Below are positions 8,774-17,542 of a DNA stretch of 64,000 nucleotides, piece by piece. The notes beneath the pieces are model-generated. The model saw nothing but the letters and a program-made list of their open reading frames with translations, was not told the DNA's origin and searched no databases. Numbering within the stretch: the first letter of the stretch is position 1; each line of letters starts with the position of its first letter. Source of the stretch: Rothia mucilaginosa. Its GTDB lineage: Bacteria > Actinomycetota > Actinomycetes > Actinomycetales > Micrococcaceae. Made by a program: the position numbers and the translations under genes. The stretch spans positions 1,240,001 through 1,304,000 of the forward strand of contig NZ_CP079822.1 of NCBI RefSeq assembly GCF_019334805.1. The letters are read 5' to 3'.

Positions 8774-10291
8774 ATGAACAACGTGGAATGGACCCCCGAA
8801 TGGCTTGCTGAAACCATCAAACTATTGCGTACTCACGGCAGTGATACGCAGTTTATTGAGGTTAAAAAAGCCCACGGAGGCTACCCCGGAAGCCTAGACG
8901 CAACCCTGAGTAGCTTCTCCAATAGTTCCACGGGCGGAATCATTATCTGCGGCCTCGACGAGAATAATGACTTTGCACCTGTAGGCGTATACGACCCTGC
9001 AGACCTAGAAAAAACCCTCGGCAACAAGCTCCGCAGGGGCCTTAAACCGCCGAACACCATGGAATCCGGCACCATCCTCTACGAAGACGCCAAAATCTTT
9101 GTTGCCACCATCCCTCCGCTGCCTCCCTACGAACGCCCCGCCTACATTGGCGGTATAGCGTACGTGCGTTCCGGCGATGGCGACCACGAAATGAGCCGCC
9201 ACGAAACCGACCTGATGGTGGCTCAGCGGACACGCACCGGATTCGATGAGGAGCCGGTGGAATACACCTCCCTAGCTGACCTAGATGAAGGCCTCAAAAC
9301 TGCCTATCTGCGAGACATACGTGCTAAATCACGCCGCCTTGCTACAAGCTCCGATGAAGAAGTGCTCCGCCGCAAGGGAATTATTGCCCTCGGAACCGAC
9401 AACCTTTCCCTTGCGGGCTTGTACGCCTTGGGTGCCTACCCTCAAGAGTTCAGGCCCTCGCTCAAAGTCACCGGAGTCGTCATCGACCCAAGTGGTAAAG
9501 CCCGTAACCTCGACAAATTCGAGGCGGACGGCCCCATCCCCGCCATGCTCGAAGAGACCCTGGCATGGGTCAAGCGGAACCTGGCGCATCCGGTCGTCGA
9601 GCTGCCCAATGGGCACCTCGTCAACGGGCAGGAAGTGCCCGATATTGCCCTTCGCGAGATTCTGTCGAATGCGCTCGTGCACCGCAGCCTCAACCCTAAA
9701 GCGGATACCGAGGAGGTGCGCGTCAGGATTTTCCCCGACCGAATCTCTGTAGAAAACCCCGGCGGTCTATACGGAATCACTCTCCAGCGCCTGCAAGAGT
9801 ACGGGGAACGTTCCCGCGTGAACGACCGCCTGTATGACGTGTGCACGCACGTAACAACCCCCGACGACGGATACCGAGTCATCGAGGGTGAGGGTAGCGG
9901 CATCTACACGGCACAGGAGGCGGTGCGTCAGGCAGGACTGAAACCCATCCAGTTCATTGACGGGGTTATTCGTTTTACCGCGATTATCAGCAGGGAGCCT
10001 CTGGATGGTGCTCATGCCGCCGACGTCGGTTCACCGCAGCAGAAGTCGGACGTAGACCCGCGCCAATCGGTGCCTACGGTTCCCAGTAGCCGTCAGGAGG
10101 CGGTGCTCCTCGCCCTGCGCTCGCTACGCCACCCCGCCGGTATCGAGGACATCATGGCTGCTCTTCCCGGGCCTTTTGCTGAGCTACAGAAACCCCAGGT
10201 CCGGTACATCCTCACGAAGCTCCTTCAAGAAGGAGTTATTACCCGTGAAGGCGGTCGAGGCAACCGCAACACCGTGTACCGGTTGGCCTAA
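8774..10291 (+). CDS. AlbA_2 / HATPase / winged-helix putative transcriptional regulator
   Basis: 505 residues. Residues 1-130 match the Schlafen AlbA_2 nucleic-acid-binding domain (FIEVKKAHGG, GIIICGLDE). Residues 270-345 resemble HATPase_c_4 (LREILSNALVHRSL, then RISVENPGGLYG). Residues 425-505 form a winged-helix domain. This is the family often annotated as ATP-binding or RecG-related regulator. The ATG follows a -10 box by 7 nt and lacks a ribosome site, so translation is probably leaderless. The operator covering the promoter suggests autoregulation. The gene stands alone before a terminator and its target is unknown. Confidence 0.85.
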   Translation: MNNVEWTPEWLAETIKLLRTHGSDTQFIEVKKAHGGYPGSLDATLSSFSNSSTGGIIICGLDENNDFAPVGVYDPADLEKTLGNKLRRGLKPPNTMESGTILYEDAKIFVATIPPLPPYERPAYIGGIAYVRSGDGDHEMSRHETDLMVAQRTRTGFDEEPVEYTSLADLDEGLKTAYLRDIRAKSRRLATSSDEEVLRRKGIIALGTDNLSLAGLYALGAYPQEFRPSLKVTGVVIDPSGKARNLDKFEADGPIPAMLEETLAWVKRNLAHPVVELPNGHLVNGQEVPDIALREILSNALVHRSLNPKADTEEVRVRIFPDRISVENPGGLYGITLQRLQEYGERSRVNDRLYDVCTHVTTPDDGYRVIEGEGSGIYTAQEAVRQAGLKPIQFIDGVIRFTAIISREPLDGAHAADVGSPQQKSDVDPRQSVPTVPSSRQEAVLLALRSLRHPAGIEDIMAALPGPFAELQKPQVRYILTKLLQEGVITREGGRGNRNTVYRLA

Positions 10292-10312
10292 TCGAACATC
10301 GGGCTAACAGGC

Positions 10313-10355
10313 AAAAGCGGCCCGGGTGGAAACCAATCCATCCGGGCCGCTTTTC
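10313..10355. terminator. Bidirectional terminator
   Basis: AAAAGCGGCCCGGGTGGA pairs with TCCATCCGGGCCGCTTTT across a short loop, between two convergent genes. T-runs occur on both strands. Confidence 0.88.
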
Positions 10356-10402
10356 TTACAGCCTACGCCTCAGGAGAATCACTCCAGCGGGCGGTCGGGC
10401 GC

Positions 10403-11737
10403 CTAGTGCACCTCAGTGCTCTTCTCAGGGTCGAAGGGCTCCAGCGGGTCACCAGCAGCCTTCGTGTACTTCGCAATGAAGGTCATCAGGTGGAAGATAA
10501 TCAGGGTCGCAGCGGTACCCAGGGCAATACCGGCGAAGGTCATCTGGCCGAAGGTCCAGGTGTAGTCCGCAATACCCACAATCAGCGCCACAGCGGCGGT
10601 GGTCAGGTTGATCTGGTTCGAGAAGTTCACGCGGCTCTCGCTCCAGATGCGCACACCGAGCATACCGATCATGCCGTACAGAACGGTTGCGGCACCACCC
10701 AGAACACCCGCGGGAACAGACGCAATAGCCGCGCCGAAGCCCGGGAGGAGCGACAGGGCAATCGCGAAGATAGCAGCCACCCAGTATGCTGCGGTGGAGT
10801 ACACCTTGGTCGCTGCCATCACGCCGATGTTCTCAGCGTAGGTGGTAGTACCGGAACCGCCACCGAAACCGGCGATGGTGGTTGCCAGGCCGTCCGCCAT
10901 GAGAGCGCGACCGGAGTAGTCGTCCAGGTTTTCGCCGCTCATCTGAGCCACAGACTTCACGTGGCCAATGTTTTCAGCCACAAGCACCAGAATCACGGGG
11001 ATGAACAGGCCAGCGAGCTCCCAGTGGAACTCGGGGGTCTGGAAGTGCGGCAGACCGATGATGCCCTGAGTCTGCACAGCCGTATCAATCTTAGAGAAGT
11101 CGACCTCGCCGCGAATCACAGCGGTAATGTAGCCGATGCCCACACCCAGCAGGATGGACAGGCGACCAATAATGCCCTTGAAGAGCACCGAAATCAGGAT
11201 GATGGAGCACAGGGTCACCAGTGCGGTCACCGGTGCCACCATGAAGTTGTCCTTAGCGCTCTTTGCCAGGTTGAAACCAATCAGCGCCACAATCGAACCG
11301 GTGACGACCGGCGGCATGAGCTTGGTCAGCCAGCCGGTGCCAGCGAACTGAACAATCAGACCGACCAGGAACAGCGCGATACCCGCCATGACGATACCGC
11401 CGAGGGCACCAGCGGGGCCGTGCGAGTTCATGGCAGCCGCCAGGGGCGCAATGAACGCAAACGAAGAACCCAGGTAGGAGGGGACGCGACCGCGGGTAAT
11501 CAGCAGGAACAGGACCGTGCCGATACCCGAGAAGAACAGGGTGGTTGCCGGCGGGAAGCCGGTAATAATCGGCACGAGGAAGGTTGCGCCGAACATTGCA
11601 ACCACGTGCTGCGCGCCAATGCCGATAGTAATTGGCCAGGCGAGGCGCTCGTTCGGGGCGACGAAGGAACCGGGCTTAATGCTTCGGCCGTCGCCGTGAA
11701 CCGACCAGTCAAAGCCGAGAAGTTTAGAGATGCTCAA
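10403..11737 (-). CDS. NCS2-family uracil/xanthine permease
   Basis: 444 residues from a TTG at 11737, which has CAGGAG 6-7 nt upstream. The upstream ATGs would add residues that look like non-coding sequence. About 12-14 membrane helices are visible, with the early NCS2 segment GAQHVVAMFGATFLVP and the substrate-site segment TTTYAENIGVMAATKVYS. The family imports uracil or xanthine by proton symport. UraA-like uracil transport is likeliest, but specificity is inferred. No purine riboswitch or PyrR-type leader is evident in the 5' region. Confidence 0.87.
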   Translation of the reverse strand: MSISKLLGFDWSVHGDGRSIKPGSFVAPNERLAWPITIGIGAQHVVAMFGATFLVPIITGFPPATTLFFSGIGTVLFLLITRGRVPSYLGSSFAFIAPLAAAMNSHGPAGALGGIVMAGIALFLVGLIVQFAGTGWLTKLMPPVVTGSIVALIGFNLAKSAKDNFMVAPVTALVTLCSIILISVLFKGIIGRLSILLGVGIGYITAVIRGEVDFSKIDTAVQTQGIIGLPHFQTPEFHWELAGLFIPVILVLVAENIGHVKSVAQMSGENLDDYSGRALMADGLATTIAGFGGGSGTTTYAENIGVMAATKVYSTAAYWVAAIFAIALSLLPGFGAAIASVPAGVLGGAATVLYGMIGMLGVRIWSESRVNFSNQINLTTAAVALIVGIADYTWTFGQMTFAGIALGTAATLIIFHLMTFIAKYTKAAGDPLEPFDPEKSTEVH

Positions 11738-11901
11738 AGGGGAGCTCCTGAGGTGAATGTGGTGGTGTATAAAATTCCACATAATTCTACGCGTATACAG
11801 GTGTAGGTCACAGCTAAACGGCTGTAAATATGAGCAGGGATACGTTAATTGGGGCGTATATTCTTTTATTGTGGGCGCGGTATCCCGTATATAGCCCAAA
11901 A

Positions 11902-11953
11902 TGCATCAATACCCCGTATATGCGGTTTAAAGCATATACGGGGTATTGATGCA
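11902..11953 (-). terminator. Perfect 22-bp palindrome, probable terminator of the acyl-CoA dehydrogenase-like gene
   Basis: Arms 11902-11923 and 11932-11953 are exact reverse complements around an 8-nt loop. On the minus strand the stem is followed by TTTTGGG. It lies 40 nt after the stop of the gene at 11994-13079. Confidence 0.6.
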
Positions 11954-11993
11954 AAGAGCGAATAAAAACACTCGCTACACACAGCTCATGAGC

Positions 11994-13079
11994 TTAGAGA
12001 GCGTCACGCAGGTTATCCAAGTGATCGTAACGTGCCAGCTCATAACGCAGGTGACCCTCGGTCGGCGACTGAACCGGCAGGAACGACGCCTCACGCAGGC
12101 GACGAGCAGTCGGGGAAGTAGCCACGTAACCGGCGCCTCCAACAACCTGCAGCTCAAAGTGAGTAGCAATGGTTGCAAAGTGCGAAACACCCAAACGCAA
12201 GCTCAGCAGGTCACGACGCTCAGCACGCTCCGGCTCAGACGCCAGGCGAACCAGTTCCTCACGCAGGCTCTGGTACTCCGTCAGAATCAGCGGGAACTCC
12301 GGGCGGAACACGCCCTGAGAGACGTCCAGGTGCTTAGCAGCCTCCTGCAGGGCGCCAGCGGCAAGACCCAGGCAGAACGACGACTGAACCAGCAGGAACG
12401 GCGCGGTCACATCGTGCAGGAACGCCTCAATATTGTCGCTCAGAATGTCCTCGCTCGGAACGAAAACGTCCTCGAACTTCAGAGTGCCAGACTCGGTGCC
12501 GTTCAGCGCCAACAGGTTGCGGTGGTAGTCAACGCTCAGACCCTCAACGTTCTGGCGAACCGTCACGATGTAGCGGTTCGGGTGGCTCTCCGGGGCGTTC
12601 TGCACAGCCACCGGAAGAACAATCACGCCGCCCGGGTACAGGTTCGACGCCCACGACACGGAACCGTTCAGCTTCAGACCGCCCTCAACGAGAGTGCCCT
12701 CCACCTTGATCGGTGCCAGGCCCGAAGCCTCCTTGTACGCTGCCGCCATCGCGGTGGTGCCGCTGACGGTTGCATCCGCCAGACCCTCGGGCAGCTCGCG
12801 GCCCACAGCGTCAAAGAACGCGATGGTGGAGCGGTGAGCCCACAGGGAGAACGCCGTGGAGGCATCCTCGGTGGCAAGGTCGAACGCTACCGAAACCTGG
12901 GGGACCAGGGAGCCGCCGTCACGGCCCAGGGTAATCAGGCCGTCCTTAGCGATTTCGCGCAGGTTCTCGAAGGGGGAACGCTCGCCACGGTCAACCGCGC
13001 TAGCGTGGGTTCGGGCGAGTGCGAGCACCTGCTCGCGCTGGGGGTAGTCGTAGAGGGGTTCGAGGGTGAACTCGGACAT
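11994..13079 (-). CDS. Acyl-CoA dehydrogenase family flavoprotein
   Basis: 361 residues with AGGAG before the ATG. The order of an N-terminal helical part, a central beta domain (NGSVSWASNLYPGG near residue 135) and a C-terminal four-helix part with LGVSHFATIATHFELQVVGGAGY is that of acyl-CoA dehydrogenases and related FAD monooxygenases. It is about 20 residues shorter than usual, and I cannot place the catalytic glutamate with confidence, so substrate and reaction are open. It follows the DUF4242 gene by 30 nt and is probably co-transcribed with it. Confidence 0.75.
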   Translation of the reverse strand: MSEFTLEPLYDYPQREQVLALARTHASAVDRGERSPFENLREIAKDGLITLGRDGGSLVPQVSVAFDLATEDASTAFSLWAHRSTIAFFDAVGRELPEGLADATVSGTTAMAAAYKEASGLAPIKVEGTLVEGGLKLNGSVSWASNLYPGGVIVLPVAVQNAPESHPNRYIVTVRQNVEGLSVDYHRNLLALNGTESGTLKFEDVFVPSEDILSDNIEAFLHDVTAPFLLVQSSFCLGLAAGALQEAAKHLDVSQGVFRPEFPLILTEYQSLREELVRLASEPERAERRDLLSLRLGVSHFATIATHFELQVVGGAGYVATSPTARRLREASFLPVQSPTEGHLRYELARYDHLDNLRDAL

Positions 13080-13109
13080 GGGGTTTCTCCTAAGCGGGGA
13101 GCATCGCGT

Positions 13110-13634
13110 CTATGCGTGCAGCTTGAACAGTCGGTCGATGGGAGTGCTGACGGCCTTACGGGCGCGCACAACAGCTTCTTCGTCGGGTGCGTCGTAGAAG
13201 CAGAGGCACTTTGCGGTGTCTTCGCGAACGTAGGTGCGCAGGAAGGAAACCTCGGGTACTTCAGCGTACTTGGGGGCGTTTGCCTTCTTGCGGGTCAGGT
13301 ACTGTTCCATGGTGATTTCTGCGGGGATGTCCCACTCAACCAGGTAGTCTGCGTCCTTCTTGAGTTTCTTGATGTCTTCGAGCTCTGCGCCGACCAGGCG
13401 GACTGCGTCGGGGCCTGCGACGGATGCGCGCTCACCGATTGCTGCGGCGAGGTCGGGGCCGAATGCGGTGTTCTCGGATTCGACGATGACGAAGACGATC
13501 TTGTGGTCTGCGGAGACCTGGGTTTCGATGAGCTCGGCGCCGTTGGTCAGGGACGAGTTGACGGTCTCGATGAGTGCGGTTGCTTCGTCCTTGGACGGCT
13601 GTGCGGGGGTCAGTTCTACCAGATAAAGTGCCAT
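13110..13634 (-). CDS. DUF4242-type (SCO4226-like) small protein
   Basis: 174 residues with GAGGAGA before the ATG. Two related ferredoxin-like halves are visible: MALYLVELTPAQPSKDEATA, then YLVEWDIPAEITMEQY and CLCFYDAPDEEAVVRARK. This matches DUF4242, of which Streptomyces SCO4226 is a nickel-binding example. Nickel binding here is not established. A candidate promoter (TTAGAC, 18 nt, TAAGGT) reads toward it from the intergenic region. First gene of a likely two-gene operon with the acyl-CoA dehydrogenase-like gene. Confidence 0.72.
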   Translation of the reverse strand: MALYLVELTPAQPSKDEATALIETVNSSLTNGAELIETQVSADHKIVFVIVESENTAFGPDLAAAIGERASVAGPDAVRLVGAELEDIKKLKKDADYLVEWDIPAEITMEQYLTRKKANAPKYAEVPEVSFLRTYVREDTAKCLCFYDAPDEEAVVRARKAVSTPIDRLFKLHA

Positions 13635-13881
13635 GTTTTTCTCCTCGGCTAAGGGTTGGTGGGTCGTGTCGGAAGGGGTTTTCCGGCTCGTTATGGATTC
13701 ACCTTAGACCTGTGGTTGAAGACTGTCTAATAGATTTCTGTTCGTGGCTTAATGCGTCCTTTTTGACCCTGTATTTCGTCATGTGTGTTCACGCGGAGAC
13801 ATAAATCGTCACAGTTCCGCGCGCGGCAACCCGCCTACGGCCGCAGAATTTTTACGCGGGTTATCGAACCCGATGGCGCAT

Positions 13882-15072
13882 CTATCCGCGCCGTCCTGCT
13901 CGTGCCGCAAAGTCATCGAGGGCGCGGTTGAGGGCGGAGACAGTCCACACTTTTTGCCCCTGAATTTTGACGCGTTCTTCACGCAGAATCTGCAACTCCA
14001 CCATGCGGTTGAGGAGGCGATACACACTAGCTCGGGACCCCTGCGTGTGCTCCTCCACCATGTGTGCGGTGAAGGCGGGCTCGGTGCAGCACAGGTCGGT
14101 GAGGGAACGCAGGAGAGGGGTTTTACGCTGGGCAATGGACAGCACCTCATCACGCAGGGTTTCAATGTCTTGCGCCAGGATTTCTGCGTTGGTGATTGCC
14201 TTCTGCGCGGCGTTGATGAAGAGCTCGATGATGGGCTCGGCATCGCCTGCACGGTAGTCGGTGAGCGCCTGAATGTACCCTTCGGTATCGTGCAACAGCC
14301 CGGAGGAGACGGGCAGAATCACGTGGCGGGTGACCCCGCGGGCGAGCAGGAGCGCGGAGATGAGGGCGCGCCCGGTTCGGCCGTTGCCGTCGGTGAAGGG
14401 GTGGATCGTTTCAAATTGGGCGTGCGCGATAGCCGCCTGCGCGAGGGGGTCAATATCGCGGCGGTTCATGAAGGCTACAAGGTCTTCGAGGGCGGCAGGA
14501 ACCCTCTCGTGATGCGGCGCCACATAGTCGGCGGTTACCGGCGAATCGCCCTTAATCCACACCCACTGGGTGCGGAGTACACCGGAGTCTTGCTGCAGGC
14601 CGCGGGTCAGTTCACGGTGCATGGCGAGGATGTTATCGACGCTAATGTTTTCTGCGGTGTTCAGGGCTGCACGCATGGCGTGAACGTTGCGTGCCACCAG
14701 CTCGGCGTTAACGCCAACTTTCGACCCGCTTGCACCCAGGACAGCCAGTGAGAGCTTGCGGGCACTAACGGTGAGGTTTTCGATCTGCGAGCTGGAGGCG
14801 GATTCGCCACGCAGAAGAACCGCGGAGAAGGGGATGCCGCCGATGTGGTGGAGCCGCTCATCGAAGCGGGTCATTGCGGTGGCGTTCTCCTGGAGGCGCG
14901 CTCGCAGTGCGGGGCTGAGTTCGACGTTGAGTGCGGCAATGGAAGCGGGTACGGCGCTGGAGAAGGTGCCGGAGTTGCGGCGCGTTGCGCGTCGGGAGGC
15001 GAGGGCGTCCCGGTGAACCAAGGGGGTTTGCGGCTCCCATGTGAGGGCGGGCCAGGTGGTGGCTGAGGGCAT
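13882..15072 (-). CDS. Fic-domain protein with C-terminal winged helix (Fic 1)
   Basis: 396 residues. ATG at 15072 with AGGAGGAGG just upstream. The Fic catalytic motif HPFTDGNGRTGR is at residues 224-235, with His224 as the AMPylation base. An N-terminal inhibitory helix is present (S94, E98, N99 in SSSQIEN), so it is a class II, self-inhibited Fic protein. The last 70 residues look like a winged-helix DNA-binding domain. The promoter has nested inverted repeats, which suggests that the protein regulates itself. No separate antitoxin gene is adjacent. Target protein unknown. Confidence 0.9.
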   Translation of the reverse strand: MPSATTWPALTWEPQTPLVHRDALASRRATRRNSGTFSSAVPASIAALNVELSPALRARLQENATAMTRFDERLHHIGGIPFSAVLLRGESASSSQIENLTVSARKLSLAVLGASGSKVGVNAELVARNVHAMRAALNTAENISVDNILAMHRELTRGLQQDSGVLRTQWVWIKGDSPVTADYVAPHHERVPAALEDLVAFMNRRDIDPLAQAAIAHAQFETIHPFTDGNGRTGRALISALLLARGVTRHVILPVSSGLLHDTEGYIQALTDYRAGDAEPIIELFINAAQKAITNAEILAQDIETLRDEVLSIAQRKTPLLRSLTDLCCTEPAFTAHMVEEHTQGSRASVYRLLNRMVELQILREERVKIQGQKVWTVSALNRALDDFAARAGRRG

Positions 15073-15118
15073 GGTTCCTCCTCCTGGGTGTCGTTAATGC
15101 TGGTCGTGCTTGAGGGGT

Positions 15119-15193
15119 CTTAATAAGACAATACACTTCAATTTTCTTATTAAGGCGCTTAATAAGAAAATCTGCGCGGATTGTCTCATTAAG
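15119..15193 (-). promoter_or_regulatory. Nested palindromic operator of Fic 1
   Basis: Inner repeat 15141-15154 / 15158-15171 (ATTTTCTTATTAAG and its complement) is perfect with a 3-nt spacer. Outer arms 15119-15132 and 15180-15193 (CTTAATAAGACAAT) match with one mismatch. All four half-sites share CTTAATAAGA. Confidence 0.75.
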
Positions 15194-15301
15194 GAACATG
15201 CTCCGAACGCCCCTCCTGAACCCCCCTCGACATTCCGGGGCTCCGACTGCCGGGAGCATACACCGGGGCATACACTGGAGCATGTACCAGGGCGTATAGT
15301 A

Positions 15302-15341
15302 AGGGCCCCGAACCCTTGGTAATTCAAGGATTCTGGGCCCT
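15302..15341 (-). terminator. Terminator of the POT transporter gene
   Basis: AGGGCCC and GGGCCCT bracket a partly paired interior between the POT transporter stop and Fic 1. The T-tract is weak, so efficiency is uncertain. Confidence 0.5.
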
Positions 15342-15404
15342 CACATCTACACGCTCACGCTGCCCGAAGCAGCGAGTTGGCAGTGTAGATAAGCAACTTT
15401 GTGG

Positions 15405-16865
15405 CTACTTCACGCCGCGCATCATCTTCTGAACCGGCTTGTGCACCAGGAACAGCAGCACACCGGTCGCGATGGTGATAATACCCATCCAGGTGAAGTA
15501 GGGAACTTCAGTTTCCATGCTGTAGAACTGAGCCAGCCAACCCGACAGCACGGTACCCATTGCCACGGAGGTGAAGTACAGCGCCATCATGTTCACGCGG
15601 TGCGCCTTCGGTGCGAGCTTGGTCGCCAGCGAAATGCCCACCGGGGAAATAATCAGTTCAGCGATGGTGCAGACGAATAGAATCAGCACAATCCAGCCGA
15701 CGTTCACGCTCTGAACGCCCGCCTGAGCGAGGAAGATCCAGAACGCCAGGCCAATAATAATCAGCGCTGCGGAGAACTTCACGGTGGTCACCGGCTGACG
15801 TTCACCCCATTTGGTCCACAGGGCGGAGAACATCATGCCGAAGATAATGATGAAGATTGGGTTGATGGAGTTGACCAGGTTCGGGCTCAGTTCCATGCCC
15901 AGGATGTTCCAGTTGAGGCGCTCATCCGAGTACACCGCCATGACGGTGAACTGCTGCTGGTACAGTGCCCAGAACACGGCGTTTGCAATCCACAGGGGAA
16001 TGAATGCGGTGACGCGGGAACGCTCATCCGCGGTGACGTCCTTAGCGGTCAGCAGCTGAGCGAACAGGGCGATAGCGCCGATGAAGATGAAGCCCATGAC
16101 CCAGTTCTTGAGGTTGTCTGCGGTCATCAGGCCGGTTGCCAGCAGGATACCGAGAACGACCACGATACCGACCAGTGCCAGGAAGAAGTTACGCTTCTGA
16201 GCGCTGGTGAAGGGGGTGCCCACGTGGTGTACGGAGGCGGGCAGGTTCTTGCGGGTCAGCGAGTACTGAATCAGGCCGGCAGCCATACCGATAGCAGCCA
16301 GGCCAAATCCGAGGTGGAAACCGCCGGTGCTCCAGCCCCAACCGGTCAGGATCGGGCCAAGCAGTGCGCCGGTGTTCACGCCGATGTAGAAGATGGTGAA
16401 GCCCGCGTCGCGGCGGTGGTCGTTATCTGCGTAGAGGGAGCCGACGAGCACGGAGGCGTTGCTCTTCAAACCACCGGAACCGATAGCGACCAGCAGCAGA
16501 CCAATCACTACACCCGGAATGCCGGGGATGAGGGAGAGGGAGATGTGACCCGCCATGATGCCGATGGCGGAGTAGAAGAGGGTACGCTCGGGGCCGAGGA
16601 GGCGGTCACCGAGGATGCCGCCAAGAATTGCCATGAGGTACACGACTGCACCGTACGCGCCGATAACGCCGGTGGCGAGGTCCTTGTCGAGGCCCAGGCC
16701 GCCCTTGTCGGCGGTGTAGTACAGGTAGTAGATCATGATGCCCTGCATGCCGTAGAAGGAGAAGCGCTCCCACATTTCTACGGTGAACAGGTTCGCGAGC
16801 ATGCGCGGGTGGCCGAAGAAGGTCTTGGTTTCCTTGGGTTCGGCACCTGTGATGGTGTGAGACAT
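15405..16865 (-). CDS. POT-family proton-coupled oligopeptide transporter
   Basis: 486 residues with 12-14 membrane helices. The POT/PTR signatures are present: WERFSFYGMQGIMIYYL near residue 32 (ExxERFxYY class) and FTIFYIGVNTGALLGPIL near residue 155. These MFS proteins import di- and tripeptides with protons. The nearest named relatives are DtpT/DtpA. The gene is monocistronic with an AT-rich promoter region upstream. Confidence 0.92.
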   Translation of the reverse strand: MSHTITGAEPKETKTFFGHPRMLANLFTVEMWERFSFYGMQGIMIYYLYYTADKGGLGLDKDLATGVIGAYGAVVYLMAILGGILGDRLLGPERTLFYSAIGIMAGHISLSLIPGIPGVVIGLLLVAIGSGGLKSNASVLVGSLYADNDHRRDAGFTIFYIGVNTGALLGPILTGWGWSTGGFHLGFGLAAIGMAAGLIQYSLTRKNLPASVHHVGTPFTSAQKRNFFLALVGIVVVLGILLATGLMTADNLKNWVMGFIFIGAIALFAQLLTAKDVTADERSRVTAFIPLWIANAVFWALYQQQFTVMAVYSDERLNWNILGMELSPNLVNSINPIFIIIFGMMFSALWTKWGERQPVTTVKFSAALIIIGLAFWIFLAQAGVQSVNVGWIVLILFVCTIAELIISPVGISLATKLAPKAHRVNMMALYFTSVAMGTVLSGWLAQFYSMETEVPYFTWMGIITIATGVLLFLVHKPVQKMMRGVK

Positions 16866-17173
16866 GGTGGAAAATCTTTTCTGTCGAGCCCGGAATTCTA
16901 TGTGACCCGGGCAATATGTATTTAAGTCTATACCCTTATGGGTGCATATGTATACATGAATGTGCTTGTATTACGGATGGTTACTTTATATGTAGTGCAT
17001 GAAAAACCATTTCGATTTTTTCGTATGAACCGCTTCCGAATCTCACAAACCCCCAAATACCGGGCTAGATGCGCCCCACACCCCCAACGCGATAGAGTGG
17101 AACCACAACTATGCCCACCCGGCACCCCGTCGTGCCGATCGGCTCATTTTTAATCATTTCAAAGGAGAACCCC
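16866..17173. other. Intergenic region between POT transporter and rhodanese genes
   Basis: About 308 nt, AT-rich in its left half (TATACATGAATGTG and neighbours), holding the promoters of the two divergent genes. A TAGAGT near 17093 could serve the rhodanese gene. I see no gene or long repeat. Confidence 0.5.
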
Positions 17174-17506
17174 ATGACCGCTGTACCCCAGGTTGACCCC
17201 CGCGACGTTCCCGCAGGCGCAACCATCATCGACGTGCGTGAAGACTACGAGTGGGAGGGTGGCCACGCGACCGGCGCTAAGCACATCACCCTCGGCACCC
17301 TCGCTGAGCGTCTGGCTGAGCTGCCCGCACCCGGTGAAGACTTCTACGTCATCTGCCACGGCGGCGGCCGTTCGAACCGCGCGGCAACCTTCCTGCGCGA
17401 GCACGGCTACGCCGCACACAACATTGCGGGCGGCACCAGCGCATGGTTCGCTGCCGGTCTGCCGATGACCAGCGAGAACGGCGAAGCACCCGCAGTCGTT
17501 CACTAA
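17174..17506 (+). CDS. Single-domain rhodanese-like sulfurtransferase
   Basis: 110 residues. ATG 17174 is preceded by AAAGGAG. The domain is a complete rhodanese fold: IDVREDYEWEGGHATGA at the start and the active-site loop VICHGGGRSNRAA, with Cys as the persulfide carrier. The role could be sulfur transfer or thiosulfate/cyanide detoxification. The next gene begins 36 nt downstream but has its own -10 box. Confidence 0.9.
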   Translation: MTAVPQVDPRDVPAGATIIDVREDYEWEGGHATGAKHITLGTLAERLAELPAPGEDFYVICHGGGRSNRAATFLREHGYAAHNIAGGTSAWFAAGLPMTSENGEAPAVVH

Positions 17507-17542
17507 ACCGCCAGTTCGCCTGCACGCCATACAATGGAGTCC

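Noticed and set aside
11738..11900. Purine or PyrR-type riboswitch before the NCS2 permease
   Set aside because: No conserved purine-aptamer core or PyrR-like stem could be found in the minus-strand leader.
17534..17542. ATG 17534 as the pabB start
   Set aside because: It overlaps the -10 box TACAAT and lacks a ribosome site. GTG 17543 has the spacing seen at other leaderless genes.
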